DNA of 8,042 bases. Origin: Bacteroidota bacterium. GTDB taxonomy: Bacteria; Bacteroidota; Bacteroidia; Flavobacteriales; Flavobacteriaceae. The stretch is taken from positions 1-8,042 of the forward strand of contig JAEWLD010000250.1 in the NCBI GenBank assembly GCA_023393485.1. Reading direction: 5' to 3'. The position numbers were made by a program, and so were the translations under genes. The notes below the pieces were generated by a model. The model was not told the origin of the DNA, made no database searches, and worked only from the letters and a program-made list of their open reading frames with translations. This document shows, one piece after another, positions 1-7,579 of this stretch (position 1 is its first letter; every line of letters begins with the position of its first letter).

Positions 1-2099
1 AAGTCATCAGTATGGGTTTTGCAGGCGAGGCTTCGGGCGTTGTTTACGAAGGCGAAAAGCGTTTTGATCTGGTCGTCAGGCTCGATGAAAGCAGCCGCGG
101 CGATATTTCGGACATCAAATCGCTTTACGTGACTTTGCCGTCGGGCAACCAGATTCCGCTCGAACAGATTGCCGATGTGGCCTATGAAGACGGCCCGATG
201 CAGATTTCACGCGAGGATGGAAAACGCCGCATCGTCGTCGGGTTCAACGTCCGCGGGCGCGATGTTGAAAGCGTCGTGGATGAAATCCAGACCTTGCTCG
301 AGGCGAAACTGCAATTGCCCGAAGGTTATTACACGACTTACGGCGGACAGTTTGAAAACCTGGTCGATGCCAACAAAAGGCTGGCGGTTGCATTGCCTGT
401 GGCGCTTTGCCTGATTTTGGTTTTGCTGTATTTCACTTTCAAATCAATCAAGCAATCGCTGTTGATTTTCACCGCGATTCCGCTGTCTGCCATTGGCGGT
501 GTTGTGGCGCTTTGGCTGCGCGGGATGCCGTTCAGCATTTCGGCAGGCGTTGGTTTCATTGCGCTTTTTGGCGTGGCAGTGCTCAACGGCATTGTGCTCA
601 TCGGGTATTTCAATCAATTAAAATCTGAAGGTATGAATGACATTCACGACCGCATCAAACGCGGTACGAAAGCGCGTTTGCGCCCCGTGATCATGACGGC
701 TGCAGTCGCGTCGTTGGGTTTTTTGCCGATGGCCATCAGCACCAGCGCCGGCGCAGAAGTACAAAAACCATTGGCGACAGTCGTGATCGGCGGATTGGTT
801 ACGGCGACTTTATTGACGCTTATCGTCTTGCCGATTCTGTACTATTACGTTGAAAGCGGCATCAAGATCAAACGCAAAACACAAGCAGCGATGTTATTGT
901 TTGCGCTGACTTTGCCGGCCGTCGGTTCGGCGCAACAGCCTTTGACCGCTGATCGCGCACTCGAAATGGCGTACAAAAACAACCAGGGCATTCGCGCGGC
1001 GCAGCTCGAGGTGGAAGTGCAACAAAAACTCGTGGGTTCGGCTTGGGAAATGCCGAAGGCTGAATTTTCGGGAACGTTCGGCCAAATCAACTCGTCGGCG
1101 CAAGACAGGAATTTGTCTATTTCTCAAAGCTTCAATCCGTTCAAGATCGGCGCAACCAGGAAATTACTCAAAGAAAACCGCAATGCGAGCGAGCTGCGAT
1201 CGAAGATAACCAAACGCCAAATTGCGTTTTCCATCCGCGAATCGTGGAATAATTTGTTGTATTATGGAAAACTCAACAGCATTTTGTCGAAACAATCGGC
1301 GGTAATGGACAAGTTCGTACGTTCGGCCGACGTGAAATTCCGCGTCGGCGAGACCAATTCGCTGGAAAAGAATGTCGCATCGGCCAAACAGATGGAATTG
1401 CAGCAACGCATCGGTCAAAACGAGGCACAAATCAAAATCGGGCGGTCGCGGCTCAAGCTGTATTTAAACCTGAAAGAAGATTTTTCAGTTGCAGATACCG
1501 CGTTTGTCCCGTTGCCGACAATTGCTATCGACACGGCAGCCATCAAACAAAATCCCGATTTTCTCCTGGCGCAAAAGCAGGTCGACATTGCCCAGGCGAT
1601 CCGAAAGGCAGAACAAGCCGATTTATATCCCGATATTTCCGCGGGCTACTTCATCCAGTCGATTACAGGAAATCAAGACGTTGACGGAACGCCCAGGCAT
1701 TACGACGAAGCGTTGCGATTTCAGGGTTTTACGGCCGGAATAGCCTTGCCGGTATTTTTCGGAGGCAGTTCGGCAAAGGCAAAAGCGGCCAAGATCAATA
1801 TCGACCGTGAAAAGCAAAACGCCGGCTATCTGCAAAATGAATTAAAAAGCCGTTTGGCTGAACAGGCCGAGCAATTGGCGACATATCAGAACCTCATTGC
1901 ATATTATCGGGATACCGCCGAGCCGAATGCGCGCAAGATTACGGTGAACGCTACAAAAGCCTATCAGAACGGAGACATTTCATACATCGAATATGTGCAA
2001 AACCTCGAAACGGCCAATGGCATTCTGCTCAGTTACGCCGATGCCGTGCGCCAGTACAACCAAACCATCATCAACATCCAATACCTGACAAATCAATAA
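1..2099 (+). CDS. czcA: CusA/CzcA-type heavy-metal RND efflux pump fused to a TolC/CzcC-like outer-membrane factor (5' partial)
   Basis: The frame is open from the first full codon at position 3 (V-I-S-M...), so the ATG at 12 is internal and most of the pump lies upstream. Counting M at 12 as residue 1, residues 1-120 are the end of the periplasmic porter/docking region. Residues about 125-279 carry the last five membrane helices, with family-typical stretches such as GVGFIALFGVAVLNG (179-193) and GAEVQKPLATVVIGG (247-261). A basic stretch KIKRK (285-289) is followed by a hydrophobic segment and a signal-peptidase-like site VGSA/QQ (307/308). Residues 308-695 (388 residues, about the normal size of a mature CzcC) form a TolC-like alpha-helical outer-membrane factor. 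The fusion of inner-membrane pump and outer-membrane channel is known from Bacteroidota heavy-metal RND proteins. The protein would export a cationic metal (Cu/Ag or Zn/Co/Cd) using the proton gradient; the metal cannot be assigned because the proton-relay and metal-site region is outside the window. The stop abuts the start of the adaptor gene. Confidence 0.93.
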   Translation, partial: VISMGFAGEASGVVYEGEKRFDLVVRLDESSRGDISDIKSLYVTLPSGNQIPLEQIADVAYEDGPMQISREDGKRRIVVGFNVRGRDVESVVDEIQTLLEAKLQLPEGYYTTYGGQFENLVDANKRLAVALPVALCLILVLLYFTFKSIKQSLLIFTAIPLSAIGGVVALWLRGMPFSISAGVGFIALFGVAVLNGIVLIGYFNQLKSEGMNDIHDRIKRGTKARLRPVIMTAAVASLGFLPMAISTSAGAEVQKPLATVVIGGLVTATLLTLIVLPILYYYVESGIKIKRKTQAAMLLFALTLPAVGSAQQPLTADRALEMAYKNNQGIRAAQLEVEVQQKLVGSAWEMPKAEFSGTFGQINSSAQDRNLSISQSFNPFKIGATRKLLKENRNASELRSKITKRQIAFSIRESWNNLLYYGKLNSILSKQSAVMDKFVRSADVKFRVGETNSLEKNVASAKQMELQQRIGQNEAQIKIGRSRLKLYLNLKEDFSVADTAFVPLPTIAIDTAAIKQNPDFLLAQKQVDIAQAIRKAEQADLYPDISAGYFIQSITGNQDVDGTPRHYDEALRFQGFTAGIALPVFFGGSSAKAKAAKINIDREKQNAGYLQNELKSRLAEQAEQLATYQNLIAYYRDTAEPNARKITVNATKAYQNGDISYIEYVQNLETANGILLSYADAVRQYNQTIINIQYLTNQ

Positions 2100-3380
2100 A
2101 TGAAAGCAAATCATAAAGTAAAATCGGTGTTCATTTTCTCGTTGCTGCTTGTGATGGCGGCCTGCGGTAAAAAGGAAGAAATGCCAGAACAGACGTCGGC
2201 TCCGAACGAAGAACAGAAAACGGAAAGCCATACCAGGGAAGTCGAACTTAGCGAAGCCCAGTATTCATCCGCAGGAATCGCGCTTGGCACCTTTTCGTTA
2301 AAAAACCTCAGCGAAGTCGTAAACGCCAACGGTTACACGAAATTGCCGCCGCAGAACCAGGCTGATGTTTCGGTTTTCGTGTCGGGAATCGTCAAGTCGA
2401 TTTCGGTCATCGAAGGGCAGGACGTCCGCAGAGGCCAAGTCATTGCAACGGTCGAAAGCCCGGAGTTCACGAGACTTCAGGAAGATTATCTGACGTCGAA
2501 AAGCAACCTCGAATTCCTGAAACTCGAATACGAACGCCAACGGGTTTTGAGCGAGGAAGAAGTCTCGGCCAAAAAAGTTTTCCAAAAAACCAAAGCCGAA
2601 TACGAAATCGAAAAGGCGCGTTTTGCCTCGCTTACAAAGCAGCTTCAGACGATGAACATCAATCCTCGGAACGGCGCCGTGGCAACAGTTCCGGTAGTGG
2701 CGCCGATCTCGGGTTCGATCACCGAAGTCAACATCAGGATCGGCAGTACGGTATCGCCGGGCCAGGCATTGGTAAAGATCGTCGACAATTCGCAATTGCA
2801 TGTCGATTTGCTCGTATACGAAAAAGATCTGCAGAAAGTCCGGACCGGGCAAAACGTCCGATTCGTATTGACCAATCAGGACAACACCGAAATCAAGGGA
2901 AAGATTTTCAGCGTCGGAAAAGCGTTTGAAAATGAGACCAAATCGGTTGCCGTCCATGCAGATATCGAAAACGAAAAACAGCAGCTGATACCCGGAATGT
3001 ATGTCAACGCCTTGATTGATGTCGGCGCCAATACGGTCAATGCGCTGCCTGTTGATGCGACTGTCAAAGCTGAAGGCCGCGAGTTTATCTTTATTCTCGA
3101 AGGCATTCACCAAGAAAGGCAAAACCGGCCACAAACGGAAAGAGTTGCGCACGACCAGCAAAAAGGCCATTCGCACGACGACGGTCACCCGCACGACGAA
3201 TCGGGGAAAAGCTATCATTTCAGGCGCATGGAAGTCAAGAGTGGAACGGCGCAACTGGGTTTTGTTCAGGTTACGCCGCTGGAAGAACTTCCGGCCGATG
3301 CGCAAATTGTGGTCAAAGGCGCGTATTACATCCAAAGCCATTTGCTCAAAAGCGAAGGCGCCGGCGGTCATGAACATTGA
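2100..3380 (+). CDS. czcB: Periplasmic adaptor (membrane fusion) lipoprotein of heavy-metal RND efflux system, CusB/CzcB type
   Basis: This 426-residue protein links the inner-membrane RND pump to the outer-membrane channel. The N-terminus is a lipoprotein signal: a basic/hydrophobic stretch ending in VMAAC, with Cys22 as the lipidated residue. Residues about 85-120 (VSGIVKSISVIEGQDVRRGQ) and 197-230 (VVAPISGSITEVNIRIGSTV) are the two halves of the lipoyl/barrel-sandwich domain, separated by a charged helical hairpin (about 122-186). A beta-barrel region follows (about 235-315) and then a membrane-proximal domain. Inserted in the latter is a histidine-rich loop (His351, 357, 359, 363, 365, 373) and the protein ends GGHEH, features that suggest metal binding. 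The ATG directly follows the upstream TAA with no intervening base, so translation is probably coupled to the pump gene. Which metal is moved is not decidable here. Confidence 0.93.
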   Translation: MKANHKVKSVFIFSLLLVMAACGKKEEMPEQTSAPNEEQKTESHTREVELSEAQYSSAGIALGTFSLKNLSEVVNANGYTKLPPQNQADVSVFVSGIVKSISVIEGQDVRRGQVIATVESPEFTRLQEDYLTSKSNLEFLKLEYERQRVLSEEEVSAKKVFQKTKAEYEIEKARFASLTKQLQTMNINPRNGAVATVPVVAPISGSITEVNIRIGSTVSPGQALVKIVDNSQLHVDLLVYEKDLQKVRTGQNVRFVLTNQDNTEIKGKIFSVGKAFENETKSVAVHADIENEKQQLIPGMYVNALIDVGANTVNALPVDATVKAEGREFIFILEGIHQERQNRPQTERVAHDQQKGHSHDDGHPHDESGKSYHFRRMEVKSGTAQLGFVQVTPLEELPADAQIVVKGAYYIQSHLLKSEGAGGHEH

Positions 3381-3452
3381 TATCGTTCCTTTTGAAAAAC
3401 GCATTGCAACCTTTTACATGCGAGAGAAATCAATCAGCTTATAATCTGCGAA

Positions 3453-4751
3453 ATGAGAAATTGTCATTTATTGCTTTTCTGTTTGATCGGCAGCCTGGTT
3501 TTTAGCCAGAAAGGCAGTCATGCGCTGGTGGTTTATGTAAATGATGCCGAATCAGGCCTGAACGTCAAAGATGCAAACGTGACATTGGAAGGATTCGAAT
3601 TGCAGCCGATCAGCGGTAAGTACAGCAAAAAAGACAAATTTTATTATTTCGACGCCGTGCCCCGAAGATACAATACGGTCATGGCCTATCACGACAAATA
3701 CAACGAAAAAGGGTTTCAGGATCTCAGGAGATTGCCGCAAACGTTGACCTTAAAGTTGTATACGCCTTATAGGGTAAAGATACCGGGCGATACCGCGAAT
3801 TTCTACACAGAGGATGCCTCAAAGCTGATTTTGGTTTTCGACGACCCGAATATGACTCCGGTTTCGGATTGCAAGGATTTCGGGAATAATTCAATGTTAT
3901 GCTCGGCAAATGAATATGTGCGGGAAAATTATCCTGAGGTTATTGTAAAAAGGGAAACCGGATTTTTTGCATTGGATTACGGCGGCGTCCTGATTGAAAA
4001 GGCAGGTGGACGAAAATTCAAAAGATTTAATGATCCTGTCATCAAGCGGATGGAAAGCGACAAAAATATCCTTGTGTTCTATGGGTTGCTGTTGAAAACG
4101 AAAACCGAAGCGACAAAGCAGGCTCCGGCCAAAGCGTATTTTTCAGAAACAGGCACGCCGCTTTACCTGCCAAGGTATTTGCGGTATGTCAACTTTGATA
4201 CGATCGACAGGGCCAAGAAATCAATCGGAGGCAAAAGCCGAAACAAATATCGAGGCGTGAATTCTGATTATCGGCGGAAATATTTTAAGGGATTGCTTGA
4301 TAATGACCTTTACAGATATCCGGATAGGGAATTGGATTCGCTTTATGCCATTGACGATGAAAAAAAACGCAGTAGTGGCTTGTTCGGATTCGAGCCGTAC
4401 CCGAAAGACACGATTTGCGTAAACATGTATTCGCGCGTTTCCGATATGCCGTCGGATAGCATTAAAATTTTGCCCTATAAGCTAATTGCCAACCTGCCGG
4501 AATTTTATTCTCTTTATTTAAATAATCAGCGCGGCAGACTGGCCTATTCATTCTATTATTCGGGCGAAACCATTCAAAAATACGAACGCGTCACGGAAAG
4601 ATTGGAAGCCGCGAAAACCCGATCCGGCTCAACAGTCTACAGGTTTAAAGGAAGTCTCGCTTCGCCGTACGGGATGATTGATCTGACCGAGTATTATAAC
4701 CTCGGTCGCGAGGCGATCTATCAAAAAACCGAAAGTATTTTCAATCCTTGA
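3453..4751 (+). CDS. Secreted/periplasmic protein of unknown function, 432 residues
   Basis: I do not recognise this family. The N-terminus is a Sec signal peptide (hydrophobic residues about 5-17, likely cut near VFS/QK, 18/19). Residues about 22-105 alternate polar and hydrophobic residues like a beta-sandwich of the carboxypeptidase-regulatory or surface-adhesin kind (ALVVYVNDAESG..., then LTLKLYTPYRVKIPGDT); this is an inference from pattern only. Two cysteines ten residues apart (140 and 150) could form a disulfide. The middle third (about 250-310) is rich in Arg, Lys, Asp and Tyr. There are no internal membrane helices and no C-terminal sorting domain. It lies 72 bases after the adaptor gene without an obvious terminator between them, so it may be read through from the pump operon, although an own promoter is also possible. 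By eye its codons are more A/T-rich than those of the pump genes. It is convergent with the next gene. Confidence 0.8.
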   Translation: MRNCHLLLFCLIGSLVFSQKGSHALVVYVNDAESGLNVKDANVTLEGFELQPISGKYSKKDKFYYFDAVPRRYNTVMAYHDKYNEKGFQDLRRLPQTLTLKLYTPYRVKIPGDTANFYTEDASKLILVFDDPNMTPVSDCKDFGNNSMLCSANEYVRENYPEVIVKRETGFFALDYGGVLIEKAGGRKFKRFNDPVIKRMESDKNILVFYGLLLKTKTEATKQAPAKAYFSETGTPLYLPRYLRYVNFDTIDRAKKSIGGKSRNKYRGVNSDYRRKYFKGLLDNDLYRYPDRELDSLYAIDDEKKRSSGLFGFEPYPKDTICVNMYSRVSDMPSDSIKILPYKLIANLPEFYSLYLNNQRGRLAYSFYYSGETIQKYERVTERLEAAKTRSGSTVYRFKGSLASPYGMIDLTEYYNLGREAIYQKTESIFNP

Positions 4752-4857
4752 CAGCAACTATCGGCAAAATTTCCAAGCGCGCATGACGCGAGAAGTCATT
4801 GATGTCTGGCCCGGCTACGATGACAAAAGCCGTCGAAATTAAAACTGTTCTTCCGCG

Positions 4858-5334
4858 TTATTTTTGAGCCGGCAACCTTAATTTTATTTGAGTACTGATA
4901 ATGTCCTTCCATTTGTTGGCCAATTCCAGCTCATGGTTTAACGCCATCTGCCTATTTTCGTTATAGAATTCAATGTCCAGGTCCGGGCTGTTGGAAAATG
5001 ATAAAAGCAAGCCAAGTTTTTTTATTGCGCCACCGGCATTTTCGGACTTGATTACCGCACAATCCCTTAGTCCGACCAGGCCGAAGATTCTGTATGCGTC
5101 GCTATCTGCTCCATTGGTCGAATATAAAAGCAGTTTGTTGGATGGATCTATCGCGATGGCCGACCCGCTCCACAGGTCTTTATGTGTTATGTTGCAGGCA
5201 TTTTTTGCGGCGAAGCCCTGAAGCTTCTCAAGGGCGTGTTTTTTCTTTCTGATATTCTTGCGGGACATTAAATAAAAAGGCAATATGCATATTGTCATCA
5301 ATACTATGGTCACAATGATGATTTCTCTATCCAT
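4858..5334 (-). CDS. Single-pass membrane protein of unknown function with cytoplasmic domain, 158 residues
   Basis: Residues about 4-23 form one membrane helix followed by a strongly basic run (SRKNIRKKKH, 24-33), which by the positive-inside rule puts the C-terminal part in the cytoplasm. Residues about 55-125 look like a series of beta-strands (SAIAIDPSNKLLLYSTN, YRIFGLVGLRDCAVIKS, LGLLLSFSNSPDLDIEFYN) and residues about 130-150 a closing amphipathic helix (ELELANKWKDIISTQ). Strands followed by one capping helix resemble a small PH-like fold; this is inference, not a recognised domain. The leader just before the ATG is A-rich with no clear Shine-Dalgarno, normal for Bacteroidota. An intrinsic terminator upstream (5399-5434) separates it from the neighbouring operon, so it probably has its own promoter, which I could not pin down. 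Confidence 0.75.
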   Translation of the reverse strand: MDREIIIVTIVLMTICILPFYLMSRKNIRKKKHALEKLQGFAAKNACNITHKDLWSGSAIAIDPSNKLLLYSTNGADSDAYRIFGLVGLRDCAVIKSENAGGAIKKLGLLLSFSNSPDLDIEFYNENRQMALNHELELANKWKDIISTQIKLRLPAQK

Positions 5335-5398
5335 CTTTAGTTTTTTTTGGGTTATCGTAAATGTCGGTCAAGCACTTTGTGCCGTCTCCAACCGGCAT

Positions 5399-5434
5399 AA
5401 AAAAGCCCCGACAGCTCCAACGGCCTGCCGGGGC
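5399..5434 (-). terminator. Rho-independent terminator of the right-hand operon
   Basis: Read on the minus strand, a 10-bp stem (GCCCCGGCAG pairing with CTGTCGGGGC, including one G-U pair) closes a 10-base loop and is followed at once by six T residues. It starts 12 bases after the stop codon of the small helical protein gene. On the plus strand the stem is not followed by T residues, so it works in one direction only. It ends the Cys-rich/gdh/rnk/helical transcription unit and insulates the 158-residue membrane protein gene. Confidence 0.88.
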
Positions 5435-5446
5435 GGGGCAAACGAA

Positions 5447-5860
5447 CTAATAATTGTATTTTGTCTTTAAGTAATTCAGGATGGTTTTTTTAAAGATTTG
5501 ATAGCTGGAGAAATGCCGTTCAAATTCTAACTTTAGCAAGCTATGCTCATTCAGGAAATGGTGTTCGCATTGTAAATCCTCGCACTCGGCCAGGCCTTCG
5601 AGATTTCTTGTAAAAGCTTGGGCTTTTCTCTGCATGTCGGCATTTTCTCTCTGGACATCCTTGATGGCGTTGAACAAATGCCGATAATCGTCGACATGCC
5701 AGGTATTTTCGGCCCGAAGATGTGATTCGATCAAGCTACGGTAGAATATCATTTCGACATTGACGATTTCTATTTCCTGTTGCCACCTTTTCAGGTCGTT
5801 GTACATGAAGTGTTTGTGAATTTCTTCAGGGCTTTGATGGGATTGAAGTGTCTTGCTCAT
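5447..5860 (-). CDS. Small helical (coiled-coil-like) protein of unknown function, coupled to the Rnk-like gene
   Basis: The 137-residue protein has no signal peptide or membrane segment and is almost wholly helical by composition. A long charged helix covers about 22-90 (NDLKRWQQEIEIVNVEMIFY... and IKDVQRENADMQRKAQAF), then a short turn with Cys93 and Cys98 (ECEDLQCEHHF), then a second helix (about 103-132). It is unusually rich in histidine (10 residues). I do not recognise the family. Its start codon lies inside the 3' end of the Rnk-like gene, giving a 35-base overlap in another frame, so the two are very probably translationally coupled and made together, which hints at a physical or functional partnership. 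It is the last gene before the operon terminator. The helical-bundle shape suggests a protein-protein interaction role, but no function can be assigned. Confidence 0.82.
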   Translation of the reverse strand: MSKTLQSHQSPEEIHKHFMYNDLKRWQQEIEIVNVEMIFYRSLIESHLRAENTWHVDDYRHLFNAIKDVQRENADMQRKAQAFTRNLEGLAECEDLQCEHHFLNEHSLLKLEFERHFSSYQIFKKTILNYLKTKYNY

Positions 5861-6275
5861 ATTTTGCTTTTTTTAGTTTTTTGGAATCTTCCTGTTCGAC
5901 CTTGACTATTTTCAGTATTTGAATACCGCCGGGAAACTGCCATTTTACCTCGTCTTTTTCAGCATAGCCAAACAGCGCCAGTCCCATAGGGGCGATTATC
6001 GATATTTTACGGCTTGATATATCGCTCTCGCCCGGTGAAACAATCTGAAAGCGGTGTGTCTTCTGCAAGGAATCTTTTACTGTTACAATTGAATTGAATC
6101 TTACGACGTTTTTTGGCATCTCTGATTCGGTTAAGTTTGTCGCGGTACGCAATTCCTGCTTGAATTTGGTAATCGACGCATAGTAACTTGCGTCAACACG
6201 CGCCGGTACGGCAGATATGATGCGTTTCAACTTTTCCAATTCCCGGACTTCGATGACAAGATTTTGATATTTCAT
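5826..6275 (-). CDS. rnk: Rnk / GreA-GreB C-terminal-domain family protein (RNA polymerase-binding regulator)
   Basis: The 149-residue protein has the layout of Rnk rather than full GreA: a short N-terminal helical part (1-50) instead of a long coiled coil, the linker motif EMPKNVVRFNS (52-62), closely like EMP-DVV--NS of Escherichia coli Rnk, and then the FKBP-like GreA/GreB C-terminal domain with ISIIAPMGLALFGYAEKDEV (91-110) and the WQFPGG turn (112-117). Family members bind the RNA polymerase secondary channel region; Rnk was named for an effect on nucleoside diphosphate kinase levels and lacks transcript-cleavage activity. The last 25 residues (EQEDSKKLKKAKYEQ...) form a charged tail beyond the usual fold. 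It starts 16 bases after the glutamate dehydrogenase stop, behind an A/T-rich leader, and overlaps the next gene by 35 bases, so all three genes should share one transcript. The family assignment is firm; the cellular role in this organism is inference. Confidence 0.88.
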   Translation of the reverse strand: MKYQNLVIEVRELEKLKRIISAVPARVDASYYASITKFKQELRTATNLTESEMPKNVVRFNSIVTVKDSLQKTHRFQIVSPGESDISSRKISIIAPMGLALFGYAEKDEVKWQFPGGIQILKIVKVEQEDSKKLKKAKYEQDTSIPSKP

Positions 6276-6291
6276 GATATTTATTTTTAAG

Positions 6292-7572
6292 TTATGGGAA
6301 TATTCCCCGCTGTTTGTAAGCTGTTTCTACCCGTGAAATGGAAATAGAATAGGCGGCTGTCCTCATATCCATTTTATGTTCTGCAGCGACTTTTGCGACC
6401 TTCCGATACGTTGCAGTGAATTTCTTTTCGATCTTCTGCATCACTTCCTCCAAATGCCACACTTCTCCGCTTTTGTTTTGCAGCCATTCGAAATAGCTGC
6501 CTATCACGCCCCCGGAATTGCAAAGGATATCGGGAATGATGACCACGTTGTTTTCCAACAAAATCCTTTCGGCATCGTTGTCGGTCGGGCCGTTGGCGCC
6601 TTCGGCAATGACGGCAGCCTTGATCTGATAGGCGTTGTCAGCGTGGATTTGGTTGCCGAGCGCGGCGGGAATCAAAATGTCGCAATCAAGCCCGAAAAAG
6701 TCGTTCGGATCGATTTCGCTAACATGTGGAAACCCTTTGATCGATCCGCGGCGGCGCTTTGCATGTCCGAACAATTTTTCAACGGAAATTCCATCGTCGT
6801 TTATTAAAGTCGCGTCCGCGTCCTGCACGCCGACCAGGATTGCGCCGCTGGCTGTAAGAAAATGCGCTGCCCAATAACCGACGTTTCCAAATCCCTGGAC
6901 AATGAACTTTTTATTTTTAAGGCTTTCACCTTTTGACTCATAATGCAGTTTCAATGAGAGAAACACGCCGAAGCCGGTCGCACGGTCGCGCCCTTCAAGC
7001 CCGCCGAACCCGACAGGTTTCCCGGTAACTACGTGTTGGTTGTTCGAACGATCGCCCGGCCGTAGCGTAGACATATAGGTGTCGGCCATCCAGGCCATGG
7101 TCTGTTCGTTCGTGTTGACATCGGGCGCGGGAATATCGTGTTCGGGCCCGAGGTTATCGCCCAGGGCAAAAGTGAACCGCCGCGTGATCCGTTCGAGTTC
7201 GGAAGACGAATACTGGTGCGGGTCGATTTTGATTCCGCCTTTCGCCCCGCCATAAGGCAATCCGGCCAGTGAAGCCTTCCAGGTCATCCACATCGCCAGG
7301 GCCTTCGCGTCTTCTATATCCACCGTAGGATGATAACGCAGGCCGCCTTTGTATGGCCCGAGCGCGTTGTTGTGTTGTACGCGATATCCGGTAAAAACCT
7401 CGATCCGGCCATCGTCCATCTTTACCGGAAAGTGGACCACTATTTCATTGTTTGTAATTGCCAATATTTTCCGGATGTCGGGGTCGAGGTTGATGGCCTC
7501 GGCAGTCTTGTAGAACTGTTCCATTACAATGTCATACATTCTTTGTTTTTTCTTTCCGTCTATTGCTATCAT
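6292..7572 (-). CDS. gdhA: Glutamate dehydrogenase (Glu/Leu/Phe/Val dehydrogenase family)
   Basis: The enzyme interconverts L-glutamate with 2-oxoglutarate and ammonia using NAD(P). From the ATG at 7572 it is 426 residues, normal for the hexameric small-subunit class. Visible sites are the substrate-binding lysine in GPYKGG (K75), the WK lysine (K99), the catalytic lysine in LPYGGAKGG (K111), the conserved aspartate of PAPDVNTNE (D151), the dinucleotide-binding QGFGNVG (226-232), and the substrate region IAEGANGPTD and CNSGG. An acidic residue after the second Rossmann strand (GVQDADA) leans towards NAD, only weakly. The frame stays open to an ATG at 7707, but that start would run over the small Cys-rich gene ending at 7580 and adds residues unlike the family. 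The ATG at 7572 lies seven bases after that stop. An ATG at 7539 (MYDIVMEQF, 415 residues) is the alternative. Its place behind a sigma-54 promoter suggests nitrogen-status control. Confidence 0.95.
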   Translation of the reverse strand: MIAIDGKKKQRMYDIVMEQFYKTAEAINLDPDIRKILAITNNEIVVHFPVKMDDGRIEVFTGYRVQHNNALGPYKGGLRYHPTVDIEDAKALAMWMTWKASLAGLPYGGAKGGIKIDPHQYSSSELERITRRFTFALGDNLGPEHDIPAPDVNTNEQTMAWMADTYMSTLRPGDRSNNQHVVTGKPVGFGGLEGRDRATGFGVFLSLKLHYESKGESLKNKKFIVQGFGNVGYWAAHFLTASGAILVGVQDADATLINDDGISVEKLFGHAKRRRGSIKGFPHVSEIDPNDFFGLDCDILIPAALGNQIHADNAYQIKAAVIAEGANGPTDNDAERILLENNVVIIPDILCNSGGVIGSYFEWLQNKSGEVWHLEEVMQKIEKKFTATYRKVAKVAAEHKMDMRTAAYSISISRVETAYKQRGIFP

Positions 7573-7579
7573 TTCCAAA

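Noticed and set aside
2284..2300. TTGGCACC resembling a sigma-54 -24 element on the plus strand.
   Set aside because: It lies inside the adaptor coding sequence and has no TTGC-like element at the required spacing.
2298..3404. A 368-codon open frame on the minus strand, antisense to the adaptor gene.
   Set aside because: It mirrors the adaptor codons, its composition (rich in Phe, Arg, Asp) is that of a reverse-complement shadow, and the plus-strand adaptor is beyond doubt.
3381..3452. Possible promoter before the secreted protein gene (TATAAT at 3440-3445).
   Set aside because: No properly spaced upstream TTG/TTTG element and no TAnnTTTG match to the Bacteroidota consensus; the element would also lie only a few bases before the ATG.
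4783..4842. Short plus-strand frame after the 432-residue gene (starts MTREVIDVWPGYDD).
   Set aside because: Only 19 codons from its ATG, out of phase with the gene before it, and without a leader signal. I could not link it to a known protein, so a gene remnant is possible but unsupported.
4749..4857. Open stretch continuing in frame past the stop of the 158-residue membrane protein (read as ...AFVIVAGPDINDF...).
   Set aside because: It follows a TAA stop, has no start codon of its own and overlaps the plus-strand gene end; an open run of about 36 codons can arise by chance.
4752..4857. Search for a terminator between the converging genes.
   Set aside because: Only weak stems were found (CGGCT/AGCCG with a 12-base loop, and CGCG/CGCG), neither followed by a T-run, so no intrinsic terminator is called.
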